A stretch of 64,000 nt of DNA, from assembly GCA_964624625.1 (NCBI GenBank), contig CAZUXW010000007.1, forward strand, positions 1-64,000, in the 5' to 3' direction. Position 1 is the stretch's first letter. Each line of letters begins with the position of its first letter. The position numbers and the translations under genes are program-made. A model generated the notes under the pieces. That model was not told the DNA's origin, ran no database searches, and worked only from the letters and a program-made list of their open reading frames with translations. The stretch is from PALSA-1180 sp964624625 (GTDB lineage Bacteria; Oederibacteriota; Muellerivitia; Muellerivitales; Muellerivitaceae). This document shows, piece by piece, positions 26,928 to 34,248 of this stretch.

Positions 26928-27320
26928 TCAGCTTTCCCTGGACTTTGGCAGGTCCACCACCTTGCTGACTTCTTCCATTTGGCAGTTTCCCTCGAACATC
27001 GCGCCCTCCTCCACCACGAAAATAGGCGTGGAGATGTCGCCCTCGATTTGGGCCGTGCTTTGCAGTTCCAGCCGCTGGTAGGCGGTGATGTTCCCCTTCA
27101 CCTTGCCGCCGATGAGGACGGACTTGCCGATCAAATTGCCCCGGACCATTCCCTTCTCGCCGATAATGACGCCATCCTCGCTGGTCACGTTGCCGTAAAT
27201 TTCACCATCCACCCGGATGCTGTTCTTGGAGTTGTAGCTGCCCCGGAGGCTGGTTTCCTCTCCGATGATGGTGTCAACGCGCCCCATGGCCTTGGAGTCC
27301 CCGAATCCTAAAAAACCCAT
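26928..27320 (-). CDS. Bactofilin
   Basis: 130 residues. A central right-handed beta-helix of hydrophobic/Gly repeats (about 18-108, e.g. SIRVDGEIYGNV, VLIGGKVKGNI) is flanked by short tails, as in BacA/CcmA bactofilins. These polymerise without nucleotide into filaments near the membrane and organise cell-shape enzymes. The gene lies directly downstream of an M23 peptidase gene, the classic bactofilin partner. The ATG is preceded by GGAGGGG, a strong ribosome site. An intrinsic terminator follows. Confidence 0.92.
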   Translation of the reverse strand: MGFLGFGDSKAMGRVDTIIGEETSLRGSYNSKNSIRVDGEIYGNVTSEDGVIIGEKGMVRGNLIGKSVLIGGKVKGNITAYQRLELQSTAQIEGDISTPIFVVEEGAMFEGNCQMEEVSKVVDLPKSRES

Positions 27321-27332
27321 TTTCCCCTCCGG

Positions 27333-27425
27333 GGAATTAGGAATGCGGAATTAGTAATAAGGAATTGACGACAACGTCGAAAAGACGTTTCTAAATTCCT
27401 AACTCCTCATTCCTAATTCCTAATT
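27333..27425. repeat. Intergenic inverted-repeat element, GGAATTAGGAATG type
   Basis: Left arm 27333-27366 has tandem GGAATTA / GGAATGC / GGAATTAG / AAGGAATT units. Right arm 27393-27425 is the inverted copy (ATTCCTAATTCCTAATT). The 26-base loop holds its own small GACGACAACGTC palindrome. It separates the M23 peptidase and bactofilin genes and will be in their shared mRNA if they are one operon. Confidence 0.75.
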
Positions 27426-27429
27426 GAAT

Positions 27430-28347
27430 TTAATCTACTTTCGGCAGGTATTTTTCCGGATCCACGGGCATGCCGTGCACCCGAACCTCATAATGAACAT
27501 GGCTGCCCGTGCTGCGCCCTGTCGACCCCACATAGCCCATGATCTGTCCCCGCTTCACCTCATCCCCCACCTTGACGTCGATCCTCGCGCAATGACCGTA
27601 CCTGGTACTGTAGCCAAACCCGTGTTCCACCACAATGACCCTGCCGTAGCCGGTCTGCCAACCGGCGTAGGTCACCAAACCATCGGCGGTCACCCGGATC
27701 GGGGTGTTGGCCTCGTTGGCGATATCCACTCCCATGTGGCGGCCCGGCTCACCCGTTAAAGGCGAGGCCCTTTTGCCGTAACCCGAGGTGATCCAGCCCT
27801 TGACGGGCCAAATGGAAGGCGTCGCCGCTAAAATGGACCTTTGTTTATCGAGAAACACGCTGATCTCTTTAAAGCTGGCTTCTTGTTGGGAAGCTTGTTG
27901 GTTGGAAATTTTCAGGCTGGCGTCCACCTTGTTCAATAAATGCTCGTTCTTTTCCTGGAGAAGCCGGGAAAACCTGGTGGAGTCCTCTTCCGTGGGTCCG
28001 CCGATGCCGTTGAGCTCGAGAACTTTTTTCCGGTCCCCTAACTTCAGGAGTTTGCGGAATTGGGTGTCCACCGAGGACATCCGTGACAAAAGAACCCGGT
28101 TGGTTTCCAGTTCTTCCATGATTTCCTGCATGTTGCTTTTGAATCTTTGTTCCGTTAACAAGGCCAATTGGTAGTTCACGTCCTGGGCGATTACCATGGC
28201 CGCCCATGTCACCAAACCGCCTAAAACCAAAACCAGAAAGTGGATCATGAATAGATTGGTTTTTATTTGAACGGACTTGCCGCCGTCATGGGGAACTACC
28301 ATGAAGGTCATCTTCTTCTTAAAATACGATTTCAAGCGATGTGACAT
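27430..28347 (-). CDS. Membrane-anchored M23 (LytM) peptidase with coiled coil
   Basis: 305 residues. A short cytoplasmic part and one transmembrane helix (about 32-53) are followed by a coiled coil (about 58-175) and an M23 domain (about 180-300). Zinc ligands H204 and D208 (HMGVD) and the HVH motif at 283-285 are intact, so it should be an active endopeptidase cutting peptidoglycan cross-links, unlike degenerate LytM activators. Bactofilin-M23 pairs shape the cell in Helicobacter and others. A good sigma-70-like promoter lies about 120 bp upstream. The ATG at 28347 is the only sensible start. Confidence 0.9.
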   Translation of the reverse strand: MSHRLKSYFKKKMTFMVVPHDGGKSVQIKTNLFMIHFLVLVLGGLVTWAAMVIAQDVNYQLALLTEQRFKSNMQEIMEELETNRVLLSRMSSVDTQFRKLLKLGDRKKVLELNGIGGPTEEDSTRFSRLLQEKNEHLLNKVDASLKISNQQASQQEASFKEISVFLDKQRSILAATPSIWPVKGWITSGYGKRASPLTGEPGRHMGVDIANEANTPIRVTADGLVTYAGWQTGYGRVIVVEHGFGYSTRYGHCARIDVKVGDEVKRGQIMGYVGSTGRSTGSHVHYEVRVHGMPVDPEKYLPKVD

Positions 28348-28466
28348 GGGCGAAAGAATCCTCGTAAAATTTTCGGTTAAAGGCTTTTCCCGGAACGCCT
28401 GGGCAGGTCACTGGAGGCGCGGGATTGGGGTCTGACGGCTGTTCAACGGTTGTATTCTATGCCTTT

Positions 28467-28495
28467 AAGATAAGGTGGGGCTCAATCACTGTCAA
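28467..28495 (-). promoter_or_regulatory. Sigma-70-like promoter of M23-bactofilin operon
   Basis: TTGACA (28490-28495) is separated by 17 bases from TATCTT (28467-28472), minus strand. The -35 is perfect and the -10 matches 4 of 6. It would give a leader of about 110 bases. Confidence 0.68.
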
Positions 28496-28515
28496 TTATT
28501 AATGAGGCCCCCGCA

Positions 28516-28555
28516 GGTTAAAAGGTTACCCATTCCCCGGAAAAGGCTTTTAACC
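28516..28555. repeat. 9 bp inverted repeat at end of esterase gene
   Basis: GGTTAAAAG (28516-28524) and CTTTTAACC (28547-28555) are perfect inverted copies around a 22-base loop. They span the esterase stop codon and lie just upstream of the M23 promoter. No T-tract follows, so it is more likely an mRNA 3' hairpin or operator than an intrinsic terminator. Confidence 0.4.
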
Positions 28556-29287
28556 CAGGGATTGGCCGCCGGACTCGATGAATTTGAAAGCCTTTTCAAA
28601 AAGCGCCTGCTTATCGTAATCCATCGTCACCACATGGTCGGAGCGGTCCAAATACTGGAGGTGCTTCACCCTGGACCCCAGGGCTTGGTAGACCAAGTCC
28701 CCGTTCGGCGGAGGCACCATCGAATCTTTCCGCCCTTGCGCTACCAGGGCCGGGGCCGTGACATAGGGCAAGTCTTCCCTGACATGATCCATCATTTTTT
28801 TCAACTCGTATAAATTCCGGGTGGCCAAGTAAGGGTAGGTTTGGTGGGGCGGGGCGGAGGGATCCAAGATGCCGCCGGTTAAGTTTGTCGTCCGCCACTG
28901 AAGGAACCGGAAAAAAGCGATGCCGTTGAAACGGAAATCAAAAACACGGATGGGGGCCGCCATCGAAATCACGCCCGCGACCGGAAAATGGGACGCCAAG
29001 TGGAGTGCCTGCAAGGCCCCCATGGAAAGGCCCCCCACGTAAACCTGGGAGCATTTTTGACGGAGAGCCTCATAGGCCTCCCTGGCGCTTTGGGCCCAAT
29101 CCTGCCACCGGGTCTTGGCCAGGTCCCCCGGTGAAGATCCATGGCCTTGGAGCCAGGGGCCCAGGGTGGAAACGCCCCGCTCCGAAAGATAATTCCCGAG
29201 GGGCTCGACTTCGGCAGGTGTTCCGGACAATCCATGGATTAATAGGATGCCAGTGGAGCCTTTTTGGGACTCAAATCCAATTTTCAT
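28550..29287 (-). CDS. Alpha/beta hydrolase, carboxylesterase (Est30-like)
   Basis: 245 residues with a complete catalytic triad: Ser88 in GGLSMG, Asp188 in GRKDSMV and His218 in SDHVVTMD. The oxyanion loop HGLSGTP (18-24) fits the Est30 carboxylesterase/monoacylglycerol lipase group. It is cytosolic, with no signal peptide. It should hydrolyse short- to medium-chain esters; the natural substrate is unknown. It stands alone: a palindromic element lies upstream and the M23 promoter region lies downstream. The ATG at 29287 is preceded by GGGAGGGATTAC. Confidence 0.82.
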   Translation of the reverse strand: MKIGFESQKGSTGILLIHGLSGTPAEVEPLGNYLSERGVSTLGPWLQGHGSSPGDLAKTRWQDWAQSAREAYEALRQKCSQVYVGGLSMGALQALHLASHFPVAGVISMAAPIRVFDFRFNGIAFFRFLQWRTTNLTGGILDPSAPPHQTYPYLATRNLYELKKMMDHVREDLPYVTAPALVAQGRKDSMVPPPNGDLVYQALGSRVKHLQYLDRSDHVVTMDYDKQALFEKAFKFIESGGQSLG

Positions 29288-29340
29288 GTAATCCCTCCCC
29301 CCAAGCCACTGACAGACAAAATAAACCCAAAATCCATTTT

Positions 29341-29432
29341 AGCCGCAGATGAGCACGGATGAACTCAGATAAAAATAAAGAATTTTTTTGGCCTCCCTTC
29401 TCATCCGTGTTAATCCGCGTTCATCTGTGGCT
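29341..29432. repeat. Intergenic inverted-repeat element, CCACAGATGAACACGGATGAA type
   Basis: Left arm 29341-29370 (AGCCGCAGATGAGCACGGAT and on) and right arm 29401-29432 (ending TTCATCTGTGGCT) are inverted copies with a 30-base AT-rich loop. This is the shortest-loop copy of its type, between the redoxin and esterase genes. Confidence 0.75.
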
Positions 29433-29464
29433 GATCAATATTTGGTTTTCCTTTTTTATCCTTG

Positions 29465-30052
29465 CTATTTTTTGCCGGCTTTTTGTTCCATTTGCTGGAT
29501 CATGAACAGGATCTCCTCGTCCGAGGGCCGGTCCACCGGGCTGGTTCCCACGTGCTTGAAACGGATAATTTTTTGGGGGTCGATAATAATCACCGCGGGC
29601 TTGCTGATGTCCTTGCCCTCATGGCCTCCCGGGTGGCGGGCCCCATAGGCGTCGATCACCTGGAATTGGGTGTCCGATAAGAGCGGGAAGGGGAAACGCC
29701 ACTCCTCGGCGAAATGGGCCGATTCATCAACCGTATCCACGCTGATGGCCGCCAGGGCCGTATGAAGGGCGGCGAATTTCGGGTAATCGTCCTTCAAGTT
29801 GATCAATTGGTTCTGGCAGGCCGAGCACCAATGGCCCCGGAAGAGAATAAGCACCAGGGACCAGCCTTCCTGGATGTCCGACAGCCTCATGACATGGCCC
29901 GTGTTATCCATCAAGGCGAAATCCGCCGCTTTATCCCCTATCCCCAGCCCCCCCGGTTTATTCACGGAAGGATCGGGCGGCCGGCCGCAGCCGGAAAGAA
30001 AAGCCAGGACCGCCGCCAAAATCCCTATCTTGATGAAAGACCCGTTCGTCAT
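29465..30052 (-). CDS. Redoxin (AhpC/TSA-like) lipoprotein
   Basis: 195 residues from the ATG at 30052, preceded by GGGGAG; the longer frame upstream would bury the signal sequence. The lipobox is LSGC with Cys22. A thioredoxin-fold domain of the AhpC/TSA type follows, with C76 and C79 in HWCSACQ, a CxxC disulfide centre. I infer a membrane-anchored peroxiredoxin or thiol-disulfide protein in the periplasm. It is divergent from the metal-uptake operon, with a shared 127 bp intergenic region. Bcp-like peroxidase and ResA/TlpA-like reductase functions cannot be separated by eye. Confidence 0.8.
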   Translation of the reverse strand: MTNGSFIKIGILAAVLAFLSGCGRPPDPSVNKPGGLGIGDKAADFALMDNTGHVMRLSDIQEGWSLVLILFRGHWCSACQNQLINLKDDYPKFAALHTALAAISVDTVDESAHFAEEWRFPFPLLSDTQFQVIDAYGARHPGGHEGKDISKPAVIIIDPQKIIRFKHVGTSPVDRPSDEEILFMIQQMEQKAGKK

Positions 30053-30123
30053 TTTCGTTCGCTCCCCTTTCCCACATTTTATACCGCGCCACTGCCCGAA
30101 GCTTAAATATTTTTCAGGGCCCG

Positions 30124-30153
30124 TTGACAAATTTGAACCCCCTTCCCAATAAT
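30124..30153 (+). promoter_or_regulatory. Promoter of metal-uptake operon
   Basis: TTGACA (30124-30129), an 18-base spacer, then AATAAT (30148-30153), on the plus strand, with AAGGAG and the ATG of the His-rich protein downstream. I looked for a Zur-type palindrome overlapping it and found only the short CAAATTTG (30128-30135). Confidence 0.62.
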
Positions 30154-30179
30154 GAGGCACTTCAAGGAGAGGTCGGTTC

Positions 30180-30467
30180 ATGGATTTTTTCCGTAAACAT
30201 CTTTTTCCATCCGCCGCCGTCCTCCTCCTAGCCTTCTTGACGCTCCTGGCGGTCGAAACAGCCCATCACCACGGCGCGATTGAGGAAACGGATAGTTGCT
30301 CCCTTTGTAGCTGGCAGCAGGCTTCCCCCAACACCGCGACTTTCGTTTCCCCTTTTCTCGCTTTCGTGGCTCTTTTCTTCGCCGTTCTTTTCACCTTTTC
30401 ACCTTCACCCTTTTCACTTTTTTACCTATCCATCCCGGGCCGGTCCCCACCTCAAAACCTCCTGTAA
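30180..30467 (+). CDS. Small His-rich membrane protein (DUF2946-like)
   Basis: 95 residues. Two hydrophobic segments (about 11-25 and 56-75) flank a short exposed loop with HHHG (29-32) and CSLCSW (40-45). The layout recalls DUF2946 proteins, small inner-membrane proteins often found next to copper or zinc transport genes; the match is by pattern only. I infer a metal-related accessory or sensor. It is first in the porin-ZnuA-ZnuB operon, whose promoter lies just upstream, and has an AAGGAG ribosome site. Confidence 0.6.
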   Translation: MDFFRKHLFPSAAVLLLAFLTLLAVETAHHHGAIEETDSCSLCSWQQASPNTATFVSPFLAFVALFFAVLFTFSPSPFSLFYLSIPGRSPPQNLL

Positions 30468-30478
30468 CGAAGTACCAA

Positions 30479-30494
30479 CGGCCCTCCCGGGCCG
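30479..30494 (+). promoter_or_regulatory. Hairpin before porin ribosome site
   Basis: CGGCCC-TCCC-GGGCCG makes a perfect 6 bp stem with a 4-base loop between the His-rich protein gene and the strong AAGGAGG site of the porin. It has no T-tract; it may protect or set the level of the downstream message. Confidence 0.4.
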
Positions 30495-30511
30495 CATTAC
30501 AAGGAGGAAGC

Positions 30512-31615
30512 ATGAAAACTTATATTCGTATATTTGTTTGTCCATTGTTGCTTTTGTGCGTCGCGATTCCAATCCACGCCCAAACCCGTTCCATCATTTC
30601 CAACTTGGCCAATCCGGCCATCGGGATGAGCGCTTTATTCTTGGGACAAGCCGCTCCGAACCTGACCTCCCCCGGCTCCACCGGCCCCGGTTTTCAGGAG
30701 GCGGAAATCAGTTTAATCTCGACAGTGGATCCGCTCTGGACCTTGGCGGGGAATTTCACCTTCGACGCCGGGTCGGGCGTGGCGGAAGAAGCCTTCGCCA
30801 TTTCCGACAGCATCCCAAATGTCCAAATTAAGGTCGGGGAATTTCGGGCCGCCTTTGGAAAGCACGGAACCCTGCACACCCATGCCTTTCCTTTTATCCA
30901 GGCGCCGGTCATCATGTCCAACACCCTGGGCGAGGAGGGCTACAAGAACGCCGGGATCGAGGCGGGCTGGATGACGCCCCTGCCATGGTACTGTGAATTG
31001 ACTTTGGGGGCCTACCGCCAAAGCGAATCCTCGCCAGATCATCCCCTCAATTTCAACGGGGGTTCCATGGACAACATCCCCTATCTTGTCCACTTGAAGA
31101 ACCTTATCGACGTGGACGACGACACCACCTTTGAGCTGGGCGGCTCGGCCTTGACGGGGATGGGGGATGACGGTTTTCACCACGCCGTTTATGGCGCCGA
31201 CCTTACTTTCCGTAACATCCCCCTGCGCCAATCCAACCAGAGGGGCTGGATCCTTCAAGGGGAATATTTGCGAAAAGTCTCCTTTGATCAAACCGCCGCG
31301 AATTTCGAAACGGATGGCTGGTATGGATCTTTCCAATACCGATGGGGGCAGGAATGGTGGTCCGGATTCCGGGTGGAGGAGGCCTTCAACAGCGTCTCGG
31401 ACATTTCCGACAATCCCACGGACACATCCCTTTCGGGTCATGTCCAAAGGGCCTCGGTGAATATCGCCTGGCTCCCTTCCGAATTCTCGGAAATGAAGTT
31501 GGAATACGGGTTGGCAAAGGCGGACAACCCGGTGGACGGGTCCACCCAGTTCGACAACCGGGTGATGCTGCAATTCAACTACATTATCGGTTTTCATCCG
31601 CCGCACGCCTACTAG
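30512..31615 (+). CDS. Outer-membrane beta-barrel protein (putative metal porin)
   Basis: 367 residues with a signal peptide (cleavage near HAQT, residue 23). The rest alternates polar and hydrophobic residues in 10-12 residue strands (e.g. GWYGSFQYRWG, RASVNIAWLP), consistent with a beta-barrel of 12-16 strands. No TonB box or plug domain is seen, so a porin is more likely than a TonB-dependent receptor. Three His-containing loops (GKHGTLHTHAF at about 110-120, DGFHHAVYG at about 219-227, HPPHAY at the end) could bind metal. It lies between the His-rich protein and znuA, so I infer passage of zinc or a zinc chelate. An excellent AAGGAGG site precedes the ATG. Confidence 0.72.
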   Translation: MKTYIRIFVCPLLLLCVAIPIHAQTRSIISNLANPAIGMSALFLGQAAPNLTSPGSTGPGFQEAEISLISTVDPLWTLAGNFTFDAGSGVAEEAFAISDSIPNVQIKVGEFRAAFGKHGTLHTHAFPFIQAPVIMSNTLGEEGYKNAGIEAGWMTPLPWYCELTLGAYRQSESSPDHPLNFNGGSMDNIPYLVHLKNLIDVDDDTTFELGGSALTGMGDDGFHHAVYGADLTFRNIPLRQSNQRGWILQGEYLRKVSFDQTAANFETDGWYGSFQYRWGQEWWSGFRVEEAFNSVSDISDNPTDTSLSGHVQRASVNIAWLPSEFSEMKLEYGLAKADNPVDGSTQFDNRVMLQFNYIIGFHPPHAY

Positions 31616-31672
31616 AACGGCGGTTAGTAATTAGTAGTTTTGATTTCGAAATTTAAAATCGAGGAGAAAAAA

Positions 31673-32587
31673 ATGAAAAAAATCATAAGATTAATCGCGG
31701 TCAGTCTATCGTTGGGAATAGCGCCGCCGGCATTGGCGGATTTGAAGGTGGCGACCGCGCTTGAGGACTTGGCGTCGGTGGCCCAGTTTGTGGGTGGAAA
31801 ACATGTGACCGCCACGAGCCTCTGCAAGGGTTACCAGGATCCGCATTTTGTGCCGGCTAAACCCAGCCTCATGAAAGCCATCCAGAACGCCGATGTGTTC
31901 ATCTCCGTGGGATTGGAACTGGATGGAGGCTGGCTTCCCTTGGTGATTCCGGGAAGCCGCAATCCGAAAATTCAACCTGGCGCCAAGGGCTTCATTGACG
32001 CCTCGGAAGAAGTGAACGTGCTGGAAAAACCGACAGGAACGGTCAGCCGGGCCGAGGGGGACATCCATCCCTTGGGCAATCCCCATTACTACGTGGATCC
32101 CGCTAATTTGGAAGTGGTCGCCGACCACTTAGCAAGGATTTTTAGCGAATTGGACTCGGACAATGCCGACGAATACAAAACCAACGCCAAGGCCTTCGAC
32201 GAAAAAATGGAGGAGTCCATCAAGGGGTGGGAAGCCCAGTTGAAACCCTTCGCTGGTACGCCCATCGTGGTTTTCCACGAGAATTTTATTTATTTCACCA
32301 CGCGTTTCGGTTTGAAAATATTCGGGACGGTGGAGCCTAAACCCGGCATTCCTCCAAGCCCCAGGTACCTGACCGACACAGCCCAGGCCATGAAAACCGC
32401 CGGCGTGAAGGTGGTTCTCTACCAACCCTACTATGACGCCGACGCTGCCCAGCAATTGGCGAAAAAAGCGGACGGGACCGCGTTCGAGATTCCCACCGAG
32501 GTCGGCGGGGTTCCCCAGGCCAAGGATGTCTTCTCAAAATTTGATTTCATTGTGTCAACGCTGGTTAAATCCTTTTCAACAAAGTGA
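31673..32587 (+). CDS. znuA: Metal ABC transporter substrate-binding protein, ZnuA/TroA type
   Basis: 304 residues from the ATG at 31673, preceded by GAGGAG; the longer frame only adds 11 residues before the signal peptide (cleavage near ALAD). It is a cluster 9 periplasmic binding protein. Likely ligands are His in DPHFVP, His in NPHYYVDP, His in VFHENF and Asp in YYDAD, the usual three His plus one acidic residue of Zn/Mn binders. The His-rich loop of classic ZnuA is absent, so zinc versus manganese is open. It feeds the permease encoded 8 bp downstream. Confidence 0.88.
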   Translation: MKKIIRLIAVSLSLGIAPPALADLKVATALEDLASVAQFVGGKHVTATSLCKGYQDPHFVPAKPSLMKAIQNADVFISVGLELDGGWLPLVIPGSRNPKIQPGAKGFIDASEEVNVLEKPTGTVSRAEGDIHPLGNPHYYVDPANLEVVADHLARIFSELDSDNADEYKTNAKAFDEKMEESIKGWEAQLKPFAGTPIVVFHENFIYFTTRFGLKIFGTVEPKPGIPPSPRYLTDTAQAMKTAGVKVVLYQPYYDADAAQQLAKKADGTAFEIPTEVGGVPQAKDVFSKFDFIVSTLVKSFSTK

Positions 32588-32595
32588 GGTAAATC

Positions 32596-33417
32596 ATGTC
32601 GAATTTCTTTTCCGTTATGGCGCTGCCCCTATTGGCGTGCCTGTTGTTGGCGTTGATGCTTCCCTCCTTGGGCCAGCACGTTTTGGCCCGGGGGGTTATT
32701 TTCGTGGACCTGGCCTTGGCCCAGATCGCGGCCCTGGGTCAAAGCGTGGCCTTTTTGCTGGGGGCCGAGTCGCACGATCCCAGCACCTACTATTGGTCTT
32801 TCGCCTTTACCCTGCTGGGCGCGGCCCTGTTCAGCTTCTTATGGGATAGGGACCATTCGGTCCTGCAGGAAGCCTTTATCGGGATCGCCTTCGCCTTCGC
32901 GACAGCCACAACCCTTCTGCTCCTGGCCAATTCCCCCCACGGGGCGGAGCATGTCCAAGGAACGTTAAGCGGAGAAGCCTTGGGCTGGGTCAATTGGAAG
33001 GACATCGCGGTCATGGCGGTTTTTTACGCCTTGGTCGGGGCGTTCCTCCTCCGGAAACATAAAACATTGATGCTTTGCTCCGCCGAGCCCAAGGAGGCTC
33101 AACGGCGGGGTTTCTCCCTCAAGGTTTGGGACTTCCTTTTCTATACCGCTTTCGGGTTGGTCGTGACCAGCGCCGTTCGGGTGGCGGGAGTCTTGGCGGT
33201 TTTCTCGTTTTTAATCGTGCCCATTGTTTGCGCGAACCTGATGGGCCACAAGAAAAACCATTTGGTCTGGGCCTGGGGATTGGGGCTGGTGGTTTCCGTC
33301 CTGGGATCGGCCTTGTCCTACGCGAGGGATTGGCCCATGGGAGCGACGATTGTTTGCATCTTTGGACTGGCGGTCATTTTGGTTTCCGGGTTGACCCGCA
33401 TGAAAAACGCCGATTAG
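32596..33417 (+). CDS. znuB: Metal ABC transporter permease, ZnuB type
   Basis: 273 residues with about eight transmembrane helices. The conserved VDLALAQIAALGQSVAFLLG segment (about 36-55) and SAVRVAGVLAVFSFLIVPI (about 193-211) fit the ABC-3 family. It forms the inner-membrane channel for zinc or manganese. The ATP-binding subunit (ZnuC) that it needs is not in this operon nor elsewhere in the window. The ribosome site is GAGGT before AAATC ATG. An intrinsic terminator follows 34 bp later. Confidence 0.88.
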   Translation: MSNFFSVMALPLLACLLLALMLPSLGQHVLARGVIFVDLALAQIAALGQSVAFLLGAESHDPSTYYWSFAFTLLGAALFSFLWDRDHSVLQEAFIGIAFAFATATTLLLLANSPHGAEHVQGTLSGEALGWVNWKDIAVMAVFYALVGAFLLRKHKTLMLCSAEPKEAQRRGFSLKVWDFLFYTAFGLVVTSAVRVAGVLAVFSFLIVPIVCANLMGHKKNHLVWAWGLGLVVSVLGSALSYARDWPMGATIVCIFGLAVILVSGLTRMKNAD

Positions 33418-33451
33418 GGATCAATAACCTCTCGAACCGGGGCGGCCACAA

Positions 33452-33483
33452 AAAAAGCCGCGGCCATTGGGCCGCGGCTTTTT
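33452..33483. terminator. Strong bidirectional terminator between znuB and tatA
   Basis: A perfect 14 bp stem (33452-33465 with 33470-33483) and a 4-base loop has A5 on one flank and T5 on the other. It can therefore stop transcripts from the plus-strand metal operon and the minus-strand tatA gene. Confidence 0.9.
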
Positions 33484-33504
33484 CAAAGGTCCTGCCAAGA
33501 CCCA

Positions 33505-33741
33505 TTAGGAAATAATTGAACCGTCTTTCTTGTCCGCGGCCTTGGCCTCCGAGGGCAGGGCCGGCGCGCTCGCCGGGGCGGCGCTCGTCTTAGAATGGTC
33601 CTCAGTGTCGGGACCGGAGGCTTTCTTAAATTCCTTCAAGGCCTCTCCCAGGGCTTTCGCCAAGCTGGGAAGCTTGTTCGGCCCAAAAAACAACAGCGCG
33701 ATAATCAGGATTAGCAGCAGTTCTCCGAAACGTCCGCCCAT
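33505..33741 (-). CDS. tatA: Twin-arginine translocase TatA/E subunit
   Basis: 78 residues from the ATG at 33741, placed 7 bases after GAGGAG; the frame five codons upstream begins inside that site. A transmembrane helix (about 5-20) is followed by the FGPNKLPSLAKALGEALKEF hinge and amphipathic helix. An Ala/Lys/Asp-rich tail has no fixed structure. It forms the pore of Tat export of folded proteins. No TatC or TatB gene is nearby. Confidence 0.9.
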   Translation of the reverse strand: MGGRFGELLLILIIALLFFGPNKLPSLAKALGEALKEFKKASGPDTEDHSKTSAAPASAPALPSEAKAADKKDGSIIS

Positions 33742-33873
33742 GTCACGACTCCTCAACTCAATTTTCTTTATTTTAGGAGGGTCCCACCGCCAAGTAAAGC
33801 CCCAGGCTTGACCCTCCCGAAAAGCATGCTCGTTTTTTTTGTTTTATTCAAGGGCCTGGGTCATATTCCCAGC

Positions 33874-34233
33874 CTAAGACCCTGAAAAATGACGGATTAG
33901 CCCGGTTAATTGTTCCCGAAAAGCCGATTTGGGAAGGACCTTGTCGGCTCCCATTTCTTTGGCGTCCTGGAGCAAATCCGCGCGAAGGCTGGTGCCAAAA
34001 GCCACAATCGGTATTTTCCTTGTCGAGGGGTTTTGTTTCAATTTTTGGATGAGGGAGGGACCATCCAAGGAGGCGAGCCCGAGGTCGATAAAAATAAAAT
34101 CCGGGGTCCCATCCTGAAGGGCGGCGAACAAGGTCTCTTCCTCGCCCAAGGTCAATACCTCGGCCGATTCTTCCCGAGCGGTCTTCCCGATCATTTCCAG
34201 GAAATTCACGTCGTCGAGGAGGGCGATAAACAA
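33874..34233 (-). CDS. Stand-alone response regulator receiver domain (CheY-like)
   Basis: 119 residues, a bare receiver with all key positions: acidic pair D7-D8, phospho-acceptor Asp50 (FIFIDLG), Thr81 (AFGTS) and Lys102 (VLPKS). There is no output domain, so it works through protein contact, as single-domain receivers do. The start is a TTG at 34233 with AAAGG 7 bases upstream. It lies 15 bp downstream of polA on the same strand, so it may be read from the same message; no histidine kinase is adjacent. Confidence 0.82.
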   Translation of the reverse strand: MFIALLDDVNFLEMIGKTAREESAEVLTLGEEETLFAALQDGTPDFIFIDLGLASLDGPSLIQKLKQNPSTRKIPIVAFGTSLRADLLQDAKEMGADKVLPKSAFREQLTGLIRHFSGS

Positions 34234-34248
34234 GTGGCCGCCTTTCGC

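Noticed and set aside
30124..30160. Zur-type operator over the metal operon promoter
   Set aside because: Only an 8 bp CAAATTTG palindrome is found; the longer arms do not match a Zur box.
33742..33873. Additional small gene between tatA and the receiver gene
   Set aside because: No frame with a ribosome site is present; the gap seems empty apart from AT-rich sequence.
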